64,000 nucleotides of DNA from Atriophallophorus winterbourni (lineage: Eukaryota > Platyhelminthes > Trematoda > Plagiorchiida > Microphallidae), in assembly GCA_013407085.1 (NCBI GenBank), contig JACCGJ010000200.1, forward strand, positions 1 to 64,000. The letters are read 5' to 3'. Every line of letters begins with the position of its first letter. Position 1 is the first letter of the stretch. Both the position numbers and the translations under genes were made by a program. This document shows, piece by piece, positions 22,326 through 34,607 of this stretch. A model generated the notes under the pieces. The model was not told the origin of the DNA and searched no databases. It was given only the letters and a program-made list of their open reading frames with translations.

Positions 22326-25300
22326 CCGGCGGCGTGATCTGCGTTCAGCAGCTGTAATCAGTATACTTCGCTAAGAATCGCAAAATCTCGAGTCCCTTCT
22401 GAATAATAATAAAATACGTACTGTGCGTTGTACGAAGATGTGCCCTATATCACAGTTTTCATCCCCGGTTCCTGATTGATGATATTTTATCAATTCAGTG
22501 GGAGAATTCTATCTCATCCGATTGACACAGGCCACCAAGTAAAGCCTGAAAAGGTGTTTTCAGTCGTTTACATGGTTCCTTACAACGTGGCTAACTGATG
22601 ATTTCTTGTTTTGGGTACCGGCTGTGCTTAACATTTAACGTGGTGTTCTCAGGGTGTTAATCGCAATAAAATAAAAGGCTGGACGGACAACGGGGTGTCG
22701 ATGCGGTTAATGTTAAATTGAGTGCCTACAAAGTGTGAGTTTACAAAGTAATAGGCGTTAGAAATGGAGCAGATCGGGACCTAAATGAGCTGATATATTT
22801 AGCTAAACCCATCAGAACTGAATCATTTCACACATCTGTGGCTAACTTACGAAAATTTATGATTAAATAAGTTAGCCACCGTTCGTTAACATATTTTAAG
22901 AGCGAAAGTCAATCAGTTTCATATATCTTAGCAATAGCAAAAATGGAACTCGCATCAGTTTTATATGCTAATAATTAAGGGCTATAATTTTTCAATTGCT
23001 CTACAAATTGATTTTTTTAATTTTAACCAAGAATCCACATCAATCAAACGAGGAATTAAATTTTCCGCTTCCAGAAATATAATTGCTTGGATCGCCGTCA
23101 TGCTAAAATAGTTAAATGAAAATCTGAAGTTTAGAGGTACTAGACGCTTTCTGCTATCAGAAAATCTTTGTCAGTTTTCATAGCTACTCACAATTTAGAT
23201 TCAGGATTTCTAAAATTTACTATAACAAACATATAGCGCATCATAATATTCAACTGTTCTCCAATCTGAGTCTCCGGAATAACAGACCTCCGGCTGAATT
23301 TAGCTCGGTTCCTAAAAACGAGACAGCATTTTGTCATTCTTTCCATTAACAAAAATGTGATTGACACTTCGATCCAGTGGCGTCGTGCATCTTTTGTGAC
23401 ATTTCTCCCAAATAGTAGACTTCTTAAGAAATATTTCTTGTATGCCTGAAGTTTAACGTAATTGTGATTCCCGAAGAAAAAAGAAAAAGTTCTCTACTCT
23501 GCTATCAGGCAGACATGACTATGGTACAATAAATAATGTTTTCTACAGGGAGTCCATTAAAGTGTCAATCTTGTTGATGCAGGCAAATTCGTCACAATCA
23601 GCATACACATGATTTGTGATAATAAGTTATTATGATTATTGTCATAATATAGCTATGCATATTTTCGGTAAAATTAAAGACACGTGTTTTCAGTGTGAGG
23701 GCACAGTCGGAAATATTGCTTCGAAACGGTGCTTAAACAAATTTGTCAGTGATTACAGGTATGAAACGTCCGCGATCAATGGCTAAAATATAGATAGTGG
23801 TAACCTAACCCTTCATTCGTTAAAAGCAAATTCGTGAATTCAGTTTTAACTCAAATTAAACACTGATCCCTTTTTGAAGATAAGCCAAAACGTTAATAAC
23901 TAAATAAAACTATCAGTAAGTTGGGCGTGATTGTCTATAAAATCATTCTAGATTTTTTTTGAGGCAGTGAAGTTGTCAAGTTTTAAAAATTTATATACTA
24001 GGCCTAAACTTTATTGTTTCCCGTTTGTCTCAAATAAGGTAAATTTACTTGGCGCAGCATCAGTGTTCAGCTAACCCTCTAAAACGCTACTTTTGGAAAT
24101 AGTAAAAACATACATAGAGTTCTGTTAGATTATCCAAATTTTAAATTACTGCAAAAGAAAATAATCTCAAATTGTCAACGAATTTGGAGACATTACTACG
24201 AGACGCTTTGGATCGCAATGCAGTTTTGTGCTCATGTTGCACTCATTCAAACACTACAACCGCTTTCAGGCTGTTTCAGTTATTATATGTAAATCTGTAC
24301 GATTAGATTCAGTCAGTAGCGACACAGTTTTAAAGTGTTATACTAAGGTATAATGTCATTGTTGAATAACCTTAGTAAAGCCAACTGGTATATTCAAATA
24401 CAGAAACACAACATGATTCCAGTTGAGGCGCACAAAACAGGATACTGTTGTTTCGATAACAAAACTTCCAACAAAATCAACGCAACCTCAGCGAAGACGA
24501 TTAGAAGAAAATGAACACTCAGAGCTACGAATATTTTCCGCTATTGCTCAAGAGAACATTCCTATAGCTTATTATTAAAGGAATTGTGTTGCTGTCATTC
24601 GTGATATTTAATCACATTTGTTTACTAACTAGTTCGAATTTAGCTCCAACATTATTGAGGCATCTATTTGTATCACACAGAAATACGAATATATTAAGCA
24701 CCTAACATAATTAGAACCCACACGAAAAACATTCACTGGAGTCTTTAAATGGAATAATTGAAAGTAGAACTCATTTGAGAATTTCTTCAAATTTAATAAA
24801 TAAAATGTTAAAAACTGATACCATGTATACACAGTGTTCCATTCTAAAATAAACTAACTAATGATAAATCAATCAAACAATCGTAAAGCAAAGAATAAAC
24901 CGAAAGAAAATGCCACATTATATCGCATAATGTATACTCTGATGTTTGACAGAAAAATGTCAAAAAGTGTTGTGCTCAAAATGGTTCGGTTAATGCGCAT
25001 CGCACGTTGTTGAATTCATGACAAAAATAAGAACGCCTTCCGTGGATTGTCCTGGTTATTCATGTCAAGATATAAGCTCGAGATACAACGGTTAACCCCT
25101 TATGATCAATTGCTGGTCTTACGACCAAACAACCGATTGAAATTCTGGTTGTGTTCAAAGTCCGAATCATTTTGCCTGTTTGCCTAGCGCCGCGTTATCT
25201 GAACAGATGACAGTTTGGATCACAGGTGCACGACTAAACGTGTATAGCAAAATGGCCAACGTTGAACGGTATTTAATATAAACATAATTTTTAAATGAAT

Positions 25301-25465
25301 TAAGGTTTGTTCACTGCAGCGTCAAGCTCATATGGTGGAGATCCCAGCCAATCTACCATTTTGGCACATGTCTATCAGTCTTCGTGATCTCCATTGTATC
25401 TTCATGCACGCGTTCTCTATAAGGCTTAATATTACGTCGTCGTACATCTACACTGTGAAATTTTA

Positions 25466-25771
25466 CATTACATGCTCAGCTATAGCCGAGTCCAGAACTG
25501 GGGACTGATAAGCCGTCTGATTTTGTGAACGTTTCTCTATGCGATTCGTATACTCCTTAATTCAAGTAAAGAATTCAATGTCTCATTGTCCTATGAACGC
25601 ACCAAAACTCTTTTTGCACTTGAGGCTATGAGCACAATTGTTAGAGTTATCCAAATTACACTTTAAGTATATCATAACCGACCGAGGAGTGCAACTATTC
25701 TTATACAACACTCGTATTGACGCCTCGCTAAAGATTATAGTTATCGTTCCAGAAACTCTTTTGGTATACAT
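25466..25771 (-). pseudogene. Penelope-like element GIY-YIG endonuclease fragment (copy 1)
   Basis: Reads RVLYKNSCTPRSVMIYLKC, then CKKSFGAFIGQ, a stop, and in the same frame RIEKRSQNQTA with LDSAIAEHVM. Order and motifs (R-S-x-hydrophobic, C-K-x-x-x-x-x-F-I-G-Q, A-x-A-E-H) match the end of PLE proteins, where a GIY-YIG nuclease follows the reverse transcriptase. Stops break it. Confidence 0.6.
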
Positions 25772-28700
25772 TATGAATACCTAAACTCGCCGATTTTATT
25801 CTGTTTTCTTGTGGGAGGCGTCTAAGGACAAGCATAATATGTACGTTGTGAACTAGCTTCTTGATGAGCAGGTTTTTATTTAGATAGCTGCTCAATTTTA
25901 TGTGGGTGAGCTAAATTTTAGCGTAGGAATGCTTTCATGCCAGTTGATTTGTAGTAGAATAACGTTTTTATTCTATCGGTGAAAAAACAATAGTTCTTAT
26001 GTTAAATTTTACTTCTTTTGTAACTTTAATTCCAAGGATCTAATTTGTTCAAGTAATCATAAAATGTTTCAAGCTTTCACATTTATTGATGGAAAATGTG
26101 TCATCAACATAACGCAAACACAGCTTTCGTTAAATATTTTAAATCTGCGTACTTTAATTCAAACGTTCTTCAGGTTCATAATTTCTAATTTTGGGGATGG
26201 CAATCCATCTTACTGTATATATAACTGCCACCTTCCGAAGAATTATTTCATGTTCAAGCATATCGACTTTCCGTTAATAATTTACTGAGCAGTCACATTT
26301 GTGCTTAATGACAATATACTTCAAGCCATGTTTAACGCAATAGTTGTATAATACATCCGTGAACAAAACACTCACGTCATAACTCATCATAAGATCTTTG
26401 TCACTCTATAGATACCTATCTTATGCTTTTCGCGAAGTCACAAGCATTCTTATTGATTGAATCTGTATTGCCGACTAGCAATTTAACAATTGAGCGAGAT
26501 ACCTACCTGGGATTCCAGCTCATTGATAATGTATATACCTGGATTGCTATCCTTGTGTATTTTCCGTTAATCATAAAACGTGTTCGAGTGGTTAGATTTA
26601 AGGTATTTGGCATGCCACAATCCCAGCCGAGAATTCTCCACGTTCGTAGCTCGACACAACCACTTTGCAGTAATTGTTATTGCTTTTCTGTTTACTATTG
26701 TCGACTAACTCATATGGGCTTTCACATAAGCGCACCGTTACATTCCACAAAATAATCATAAATATGAGCCAAATTGTCAGTGGACCTTGATTGAGTTCAT
26801 GTAGCGCTGAGTATAAAAGTCTATAGATCCACATCACTTGAGTTCAGGATTTCAAATGGCTGTTTATTGTTAGGAGCAAATACGAGCTTGAATGTTATTT
26901 AATTAATTCCTTGATTTGACTATCACAGTTCGTGTGACAAATCTTATGTGTTAGAGGAGAAACATTACACCATAAGTTCCCAGAACAATTGCTTCCAATA
27001 TTCATTTTCATAACAATAATCGATTAATCTGCCTCAAATCTATCAACTCTGATCAAAATTTGTTGGATTGAATCGGATGTTATTGCGTTCTCAGCCTTGT
27101 GGCTCATCGTGTCCTGTGACCAAGGTATTTAGCTCTGTATTACAAGGAGAATAGATAGATTTATATTAAATTTGACTGACGAGATGACCGATATTTAATT
27201 TACCGCTTGCTTAAAGACTTGTTTTCCAAATTGCACTTAATATAATAAATATCCAGGACAATATGAACACTACGCTACGGCTACAGTCGATCGATAATAC
27301 ACCAATCTGAGGAATGTATGAATGTAAAATTTATGTTCCTATTACTCATCAATACACTGGAGTCGATGAAGCCAGTCATTATATCCGGTTACTTTACCAA
27401 AAGCTGTAAAAGTGACACGATTCCACTCGTGTGGCTGGGTGTTCGGCAATGTCAGTAGTTATTCCAACTATTTCGGTACCCTGGATATGATTGACAAGTG
27501 GGTCAAACATATTTTTGGAAATATACTCTATCCAGAAGCTTAAGGTTTCATGTTGAGAGACTCTTACGTATTCGGGAAAATTTTTACTCTCGTGATTCGT
27601 AATATTTCCTTCAACATCAAGCAAAACCTCTTTTGTGGATAATGATCTGCAAACAAGTATGTAAACATGGATCAGAGTTGATTTCTAAACCGTTGTATGA
27701 AACATGATTCACCATGGTCTCGTGCTTGGTATGCATAGGATTGTTAGTATGAACGCACAAGCTTGATCCAGGCAAAGTACCGCACAGTCAAAGACTGCAC
27801 GTGGGCTCAAATACTGTCAGGTTGCTCAGGTCTAGACAAATATGAGGAAGAACAGGAAATGGTAATGAGACTCCAGTCTGTTTCAGCATGCAGCTCAATA
27901 CCTCTGGCCAATCAATTTAGCACGGTGTTAGCCACACAGCACAAAGTGCATCCGTGAATGCTGAAACAGGCTAGAGTCTGATTACCATTTCCTGGATAGG
28001 ATTGTTACTAATGTAACGCAAACTTAAATGTTTTTTCAGAGAATCCTGCAGCACACGCCAAATAGTTTCGGTTTGTTAAACCAAACGCAGTCCACTAATA
28101 GCTACTCGCTACTGTAAATGCACATTGAGTCGGATTAATTTGTGTCCCTGGATAGCTTCACTATTTGCTCAACCTTTGATAAATAAAGGCAATGGTTTGT
28201 TGTGAAAACCAAGCCAACCAATAACTTTGTTGCACACATTTCTGATAATCTTTAAACCGTCTTTCGGCTTTATATAACGTACAGTTTATTGCCTATATTA
28301 CATTTTATGAAACACTGCAAATTTAATTAAAAACCTGCATGTGCCAGCCAGCTTTATGCGTCACGTTATCAATCGCCAACTATCAAATCAAAATTTTATT
28401 CAATTATTTTAATCTTCATTTGCTTTCACTTGAAAATTTAGAGTGTTTTTCACACTGAATAAGCTTTGCCAAATTTTATTACCACTTGTAAAATCCACAG
28501 TGCAATTACCGCTGATCAATCTAAAGCAGGCAATTATTTTAATTAGTTGATGTGGACAAAAATGCATACGTTGCGATAAAAATTGTAATTTTATCGCTTC
28601 GATATCGCTGGAAATTAATTCGACAATCAACAAATCAACGAACATGGATGAATGAAAGTTCAGAAAAATCGTCAGGTGTTAAAACACAGCGGACAGTGCT

Positions 28701-29334
28701 CGATCTATTGAACTATTCCGAGAATGGGTTGGAAAATTTTGTCTAATTCTCTTTTTTATTCTCCAATCTGATTATCATGTACTTCATAATGAACAATAAA
28801 TATCTTATCTAGACTGGTCACCAGTCTTTTTCATGTTTTTTTAGTGCATATTAGGTTATACATATTAATGATCACCGAAAACCTGAAATTTGTTAAAGGC
28901 TGGGAATCACATGTGTACGAGCAATGATAATACGCACAACTAGTTAACATTCAAACTGATGCTTATCTGTCAAGACTTACGAACGCAATTCAAATCGTCT
29001 TTGAAAATAGAATATTACACTATTTAGCGTGGTATTAATACTGAGTTGCACAATCTAGTAGAAAATTTGATGATATTGGAAGATTTCCACAGATTTGGGT
29101 TATAAAATTTCAGAAAAAACCATAAAAAATGCAGCTAATTCTCACAACTCGAATTCAATTTCGCGTGATGAGCGCAGATTATTTAAGTTTTCAATAGAAT
29201 CAAACTTTTGCAACATTTACTTGAAAGTTCACACTTCGTACACAATTTTTACTGCCTCTAGTAGCCATACTAAAAACCGCATGAACCGGGCATTCATTAC
29301 ACATGAAGGGAAATACAAGTAATTTATAAACATA
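25772..29334. other. Region with no gene recognised apart from repeat S1
   Basis: ORFs at 26064-26288, 26423-26755, 27394-27624 and 28409-28746 carry no motif and have weak or no splice borders. Confidence 0.4.
27755..27960 (+). repeat. Interspersed repeat family S, copy 1
   Basis: About 205 bases, starting GCTTGATCCAGGCAAAGTAC and ending with CACGGTGTTAGCC and AGCACAAAGTGCA. Other copies are at 36650-36835, 38752-38800, 35385-35605 (inverted) and 39245-39475 (inverted). Length suits a SINE or LINE 3' end, but no clear tRNA-like A/B boxes or tail are seen. Right after it, 27958-27993 is an inverted copy of 27854-27889 (33 of 36 bases). Confidence 0.65.
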
Positions 29335-29365
29335 GTAATGTGGTGCTCACATCCCCCGCACTCAC

Positions 29366-29407
29366 ACACCACTACCGGTTTTTGGCTGTTTGCCGTCATC
29401 AGGTGGA
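29366..29407 (-). ncRNA. Hammerhead ribozyme motif, core mutated (copy 3)
   Basis: On the minus strand this is almost identical to copy 1 over about 100 bases (29335-29440), including CTGATGA, GGC/GCC, ACCGGT and CCAC/GTGG. However, the core GAAA reads AAAA, changing the essential G12, so cleavage is not expected. It shows that the repeat unit spreads beyond the ribozyme core. Confidence 0.6.
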
Positions 29408-30415
29408 GACAGTAAGATTAGGTTCAGTGAGCCTTATAATCATAGCATTTCTCGCACATGATTTTGCGATTTCATAATTATTCTATGGCGTATGTTACTA
29501 ATCATTCAGAAAAAATTTTTTTGTCTAAAACAATGAAATAATCCTGAAGGGTGTTGCGAAAAAATGGAGAGAATTTGCCATCAATAATTGTGTCAGTATC
29601 ATGGGATACAGGCTCATCCGTGTTGCCATGAGGACATTCAGAGATTCGTGACACAATGAAAGATAATGTTTTAATTTTAATGTCAATTTACAACTTGCAC
29701 TGAATGTATAAGTTTCAAGCAAAAAGTCTAATTTTTATCTACTATTTGACCTACACCCATCATTTACGAATCAAAACCCTCGGTGAATATTTGAGACGAA
29801 TATGTGAAAATGTTACATTCCCCGATTAATATGTGGTGGAATCGCGTTTGGTTACATGAAAATGTACATGTATCATCATCATATCCTTGGTAACAAGGAA
29901 CATTTTACCACTATCAAATTACGCGGTTGCTTATTAACACAAATGCTCAGCTCTCCGCTTTCGAAAGGATGCTCATTCGATTTGGTATCATTTAATATAA
30001 CTACAAATTACTTTTTCAGCAAAGTACTTGCCTCCACCTCTGTCAATCCACCAAAAATCTACACCTATCTTCATATCACAAAACGTGGTTAAAAGCTAAA
30101 ACGTGGAAAAGATCACAAAGCAATGTTAGACTAATAATTCCACCATATTTAGAACACCAAAACATTGTGAAAATTCGCGTGAACATTTACTCTTTCAGAA
30201 TTGAATCGGTGACTCAACATGTTGCTTAAATCAAACGTACATGAAGACGAGTAACTGCATCCCAATGTTCTCGAGAAACGCGTGCTGTTACGGTGAATTT
30301 CATGGCACGTGCGTTTGGTCTTACTCAAATCATTGCAATGCAGTTCGTGACTGTGACGGAACCACAGCTCACTCAGTGTTCGAAGCTCTACGTTTCCGGT
30401 AGGTGACCAACTTAC

Positions 30416-30485
30416 GTTGGAAACGGCACGTTGCCTAGTGCCTCGGAGCATTTCAATTAGGTCTATGATGGCACCGGAGAATGAA
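30416..30485 (-). CDS. Candidate upstream exon (possible N-terminal part of the EVA-1-like protein)
   Basis: The segment sits between an acceptor (GTATAAATTCAG) and a strong donor (AAC|GTAAGT) and encodes SFSGAIIDLIEMLRG plus eight more residues. EVA1C has a short FSG-hydrophobic segment before SUEL domain 1, which is the only reason to link it. The exit phase (0) does not match the entry phase of exon 18411-18676, so at least one more exon would be required. The minus-strand ORF runs on through the donor to 30149. Chance is a real alternative. Confidence 0.25.
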
Positions 30486-33400
30486 CTGAATTTATACACA
30501 GCAAATTCAGAAAATGCAATTTTGTAGGACACACCGAATCTTAATAGATCTAGCTCAGGGACTTGGCGTCACATTTATTTTACTCTGTATAGCATGTAAA
30601 GTCTTTAGACCCACTTGCACGCTTGATAAATGCTGTTGAATTATTTGGCTATAACCTGGCGCACTTGTGCATTAACTAGTCTGGTTCCCCCACACGTAGT
30701 ATCATTGATTTATGTTATAGTAAGCATAACAAATAACAGAAGGATGTCGCCACAGTTTTTGTGTAGTGCATATATTGACGACCTTCAACAATATACCTGA
30801 TGGAACGGGTGTATTAGACAATTAATAGCAAACGTTGTAGTGAAAATACATGAAAAATTATGATCTGCAAAATAGAGGGGGGCAAAAATCGGAATTGCCG
30901 GACCATTTTGAACATTCTTAACAATTCTTTGGGCGCATCCTCATTGGTGAGCTTTCCAGTTCAAAATTTACTAGTCATGTTTTAGATGACATTAGTGTAC
31001 GTTGCAATAAATATTACTGCCTTAATGAGTAACGTATATGCTCTACAATTTGGGTAAAGTGCAATACTCGTTTAGAATAAAACATTGAAATTAAAAGGTC
31101 ATAAATGAAAAGCTGGTTGGAAGGGAAAGTGAAAAGGAATCATGCTATTTATTAAAATATTCTTGGTAATGAATATAGATCTTAAGCGTTTGCTTTGAAT
31201 AAGGATGAAAACCGAAGGCATTCTTCGAGACAACGATTAGAATACGCTCATCTATTTGTTAGCTTTTACTGCCGAATGTCATAAACAAAACTATTTCTAA
31301 ATGTCATATTACCTTAAAGCTACAGTTATATAGAGTTCGTACGCCACACCGGCTAAAACATGACTCAAAATATGATGCAAAATCCGGGGTTGATTAGCAA
31401 ATTTAATCATGCTTTGGTAAACATTCTAGTCGTTTCCCGAGGAAATCCGACATACATTCCAACCGGATTTTTGCAGCCTCTACAACCATAATATTGTTAC
31501 ACGAAGCTTTAATCATTTAATGAAACAAAACACTGATTCTACTGATTCGCAAGATTTTTGACCATGTCAATCATCATCTTCTTCCCTTAAGTAATAATTG
31601 GTGTCATAAAGATGGATGCAAATGCGTAAAACTTGTTCAATCACACGGGTTTAAGCTGACACACACACACACACATATATATATATGTGATGCCTCACCA
31701 GCGTTGAGCACCGTTTATTTTGGAATTGTTGAGCGAAAGTGGTGTCAAATTTCAGCATGTGCCTCGTATTTGTATTATAAAATAAAGTCATGAAAATAAA
31801 TTTCGATATCAAACGGTTGGAGCAGTGTTTTATTAACGACTCGCTTTTGACGAATAAGCTTCGTCGGACCGACCTTGTTAGTCAAGTTTGATAAACAATT
31901 TGTCTCTTTCTCTTCACCATCGCTGTATCGTTGTATCAAGGCACATCGAATCTGTTCGCATTGGCCCTACTAGATTCTTGCTAACAGCTAAAACGGCTGT
32001 ACATGAATAGAAGTATGCTAATACGACAAAAGGATCGGATTTTTAGATAATCGTATTATGAATATACGGCAAAGCGGATAGATGACGTGGTTGATCCATA
32101 TTTCAGTTTAAATGGAAAATTACCAGGGGTTTTACAATTCAGTTCGAGGATCCATCTAAAATATTCCTTTAATTTGATCTAATTTCTAAATGGGTTATAA
32201 ATCTCGTTTTCATTGCAGCTTTCGAATTCCTGAAAGTCTTGTATAAAATTCTCGGGTGATAATTAGCTAAAAATTAACTGAACATATTTCATTTCTCTCA
32301 GATTTGGTGACACAGATTTTGTTGGATTTATCTCAAAAATTAAGAAAACAGCACAAAAAGGACAGTGAAGTGTATGTTATTTTAGCACTCGCAACATGTT
32401 TGCAAAGTAAATCTTCTGATTCCTGCCCCTTTAGCGTCCAATAGAAACGTCCTAATTTCTAATCAAATGATAAGTACCTCATCAAATTGCACGGAATGTT
32501 TTATTGTTCTAGCGTAACATCGTAAATGTTTTGTTCTGACAAGTAAATGTTGCATTTTAGTCAATCGGATAGAGAGAAATCAACATCAAATCGTACAGCA
32601 ATTTGTCGTGTATTCTAGCCAATTTGATGGACACTTGTTTCAAGAATTCTCCACGCATAGAACGGAAGTTTCGTTCGTTGGAATGTATACTCCCCATTGA
32701 GAAGCATAATCGGGTTCATTCTGGTGCCTTCTTTTATGGCTTCCAATTATACCATTGTAATAAAAATGTTCATCTGTATCCGAATCATTTAAACATATGT
32801 TAAACAGAGTATGTTTGATGACATTAACCTATGGAGTTTCTTTGCTTCATTTTTATTCATCCAGGTGATTAGGTATGATAATTGTAATTTCATATTCTCG
32901 TTATTTTTATCACACTGACTGAGACTGTGCTAAGCTAAAAAAATAATTACAGGCCCTGTGTAAACTAGCTAATCAGAAAAATTGCAATTTCGTTACACAT
33001 ATAGCTGCTTATCCCGTTTTGATTGCACTTGGACAATTCGTTTGATTGTTTCGTTTGATAATCGTGAATCCATTCACCAAAGACTAATCAAGGTCACTTG
33101 CCTCGTTGAAAGATCGATCGGTCGAAGTAACACTTAATCGATCATCAGACAGGAGGTGACCTTGTCAAGCACTGAGAACAAATCAGTTCAACAGTTCAGT
33201 TGAATTCAATTATGCACCGAACCATGCCTTTACAAGTGTGCTCGAATGTGTTTCAACATTTAATCGGCTAGATTCGATGCATATAAGTATGTTCAATTGC
33301 GTTTCACTTTACATGAAAAACAGAAAGATCCTTAGGCGTTAGCTATGTCTGTAAGAAATGACTGACGCGGATCGACTAGTTGTATAGATTTACAAAAACC

Positions 33401-33607
33401 TAAACTGCCAGTTTTTAAGAAATGAGCCTGCGATAAAACAATGAGCGGAGTAGTTATTGAAATGAATTCATTAATAACAATTTCACATAGTATTCAAGGA
33501 TGTGTATTAATTCGTTTAAGCATGACCTTTAAAATTACTTAACAGCTTCCGCAACACGAGTTGTGCAAGGACCTCAGTAGTGCAACATTTTATTAGGACA
33601 GCTAACC
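30486..33607. other. AT-rich region up to the assembly gap
   Basis: No gene recognised. A (AC)n-(AT)n microsatellite lies at about 31659-31686, and a diverged ACTCGCTTTTGACG/AAGCTTCGTCGG block at about 31835-31875 resembles the Penelope-type repeat. Confidence 0.4.
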
Positions 33608-34607
33608 NNNNNNNNNNNNNNNNNNNNNNNNNNNNNNNNNNNNNNNNNNNNNNNNNNNNNNNNNNNNNNNNNNNNNNNNNNNNNNNNNNNNNNNNNNNNN
33701 NNNNNNNNNNNNNNNNNNNNNNNNNNNNNNNNNNNNNNNNNNNNNNNNNNNNNNNNNNNNNNNNNNNNNNNNNNNNNNNNNNNNNNNNNNNNNNNNNNNN
33801 NNNNNNNNNNNNNNNNNNNNNNNNNNNNNNNNNNNNNNNNNNNNNNNNNNNNNNNNNNNNNNNNNNNNNNNNNNNNNNNNNNNNNNNNNNNNNNNNNNNN
33901 NNNNNNNNNNNNNNNNNNNNNNNNNNNNNNNNNNNNNNNNNNNNNNNNNNNNNNNNNNNNNNNNNNNNNNNNNNNNNNNNNNNNNNNNNNNNNNNNNNNN
34001 NNNNNNNNNNNNNNNNNNNNNNNNNNNNNNNNNNNNNNNNNNNNNNNNNNNNNNNNNNNNNNNNNNNNNNNNNNNNNNNNNNNNNNNNNNNNNNNNNNNN
34101 NNNNNNNNNNNNNNNNNNNNNNNNNNNNNNNNNNNNNNNNNNNNNNNNNNNNNNNNNNNNNNNNNNNNNNNNNNNNNNNNNNNNNNNNNNNNNNNNNNNN
34201 NNNNNNNNNNNNNNNNNNNNNNNNNNNNNNNNNNNNNNNNNNNNNNNNNNNNNNNNNNNNNNNNNNNNNNNNNNNNNNNNNNNNNNNNNNNNNNNNNNNN
34301 NNNNNNNNNNNNNNNNNNNNNNNNNNNNNNNNNNNNNNNNNNNNNNNNNNNNNNNNNNNNNNNNNNNNNNNNNNNNNNNNNNNNNNNNNNNNNNNNNNNN
34401 NNNNNNNNNNNNNNNNNNNNNNNNNNNNNNNNNNNNNNNNNNNNNNNNNNNNNNNNNNNNNNNNNNNNNNNNNNNNNNNNNNNNNNNNNNNNNNNNNNNN
34501 NNNNNNNNNNNNNNNNNNNNNNNNNNNNNNNNNNNNNNNNNNNNNNNNNNNNNNNNNNNNNNNNNNNNNNNNNNNNNNNNNNNNNNNNNNNNNNNNNNNN
34601 NNNNNNN
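33608..34607. other. Assembly gap, 1000 N
   Basis: A run of exactly 1000 N, a conventional scaffold gap of unknown true size. Confidence 0.99.

Larger units (their letters stand above)
20688..25465. other. AT-rich region between the pogo-like element and the Penelope fragment
   Basis: Apart from the repeats listed at 21290-21860 and 22166-22325 and a perfect 11-bp hairpin (22839-22849 with 22868-22878), no gene or repeat is recognised. Confidence 0.4.
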
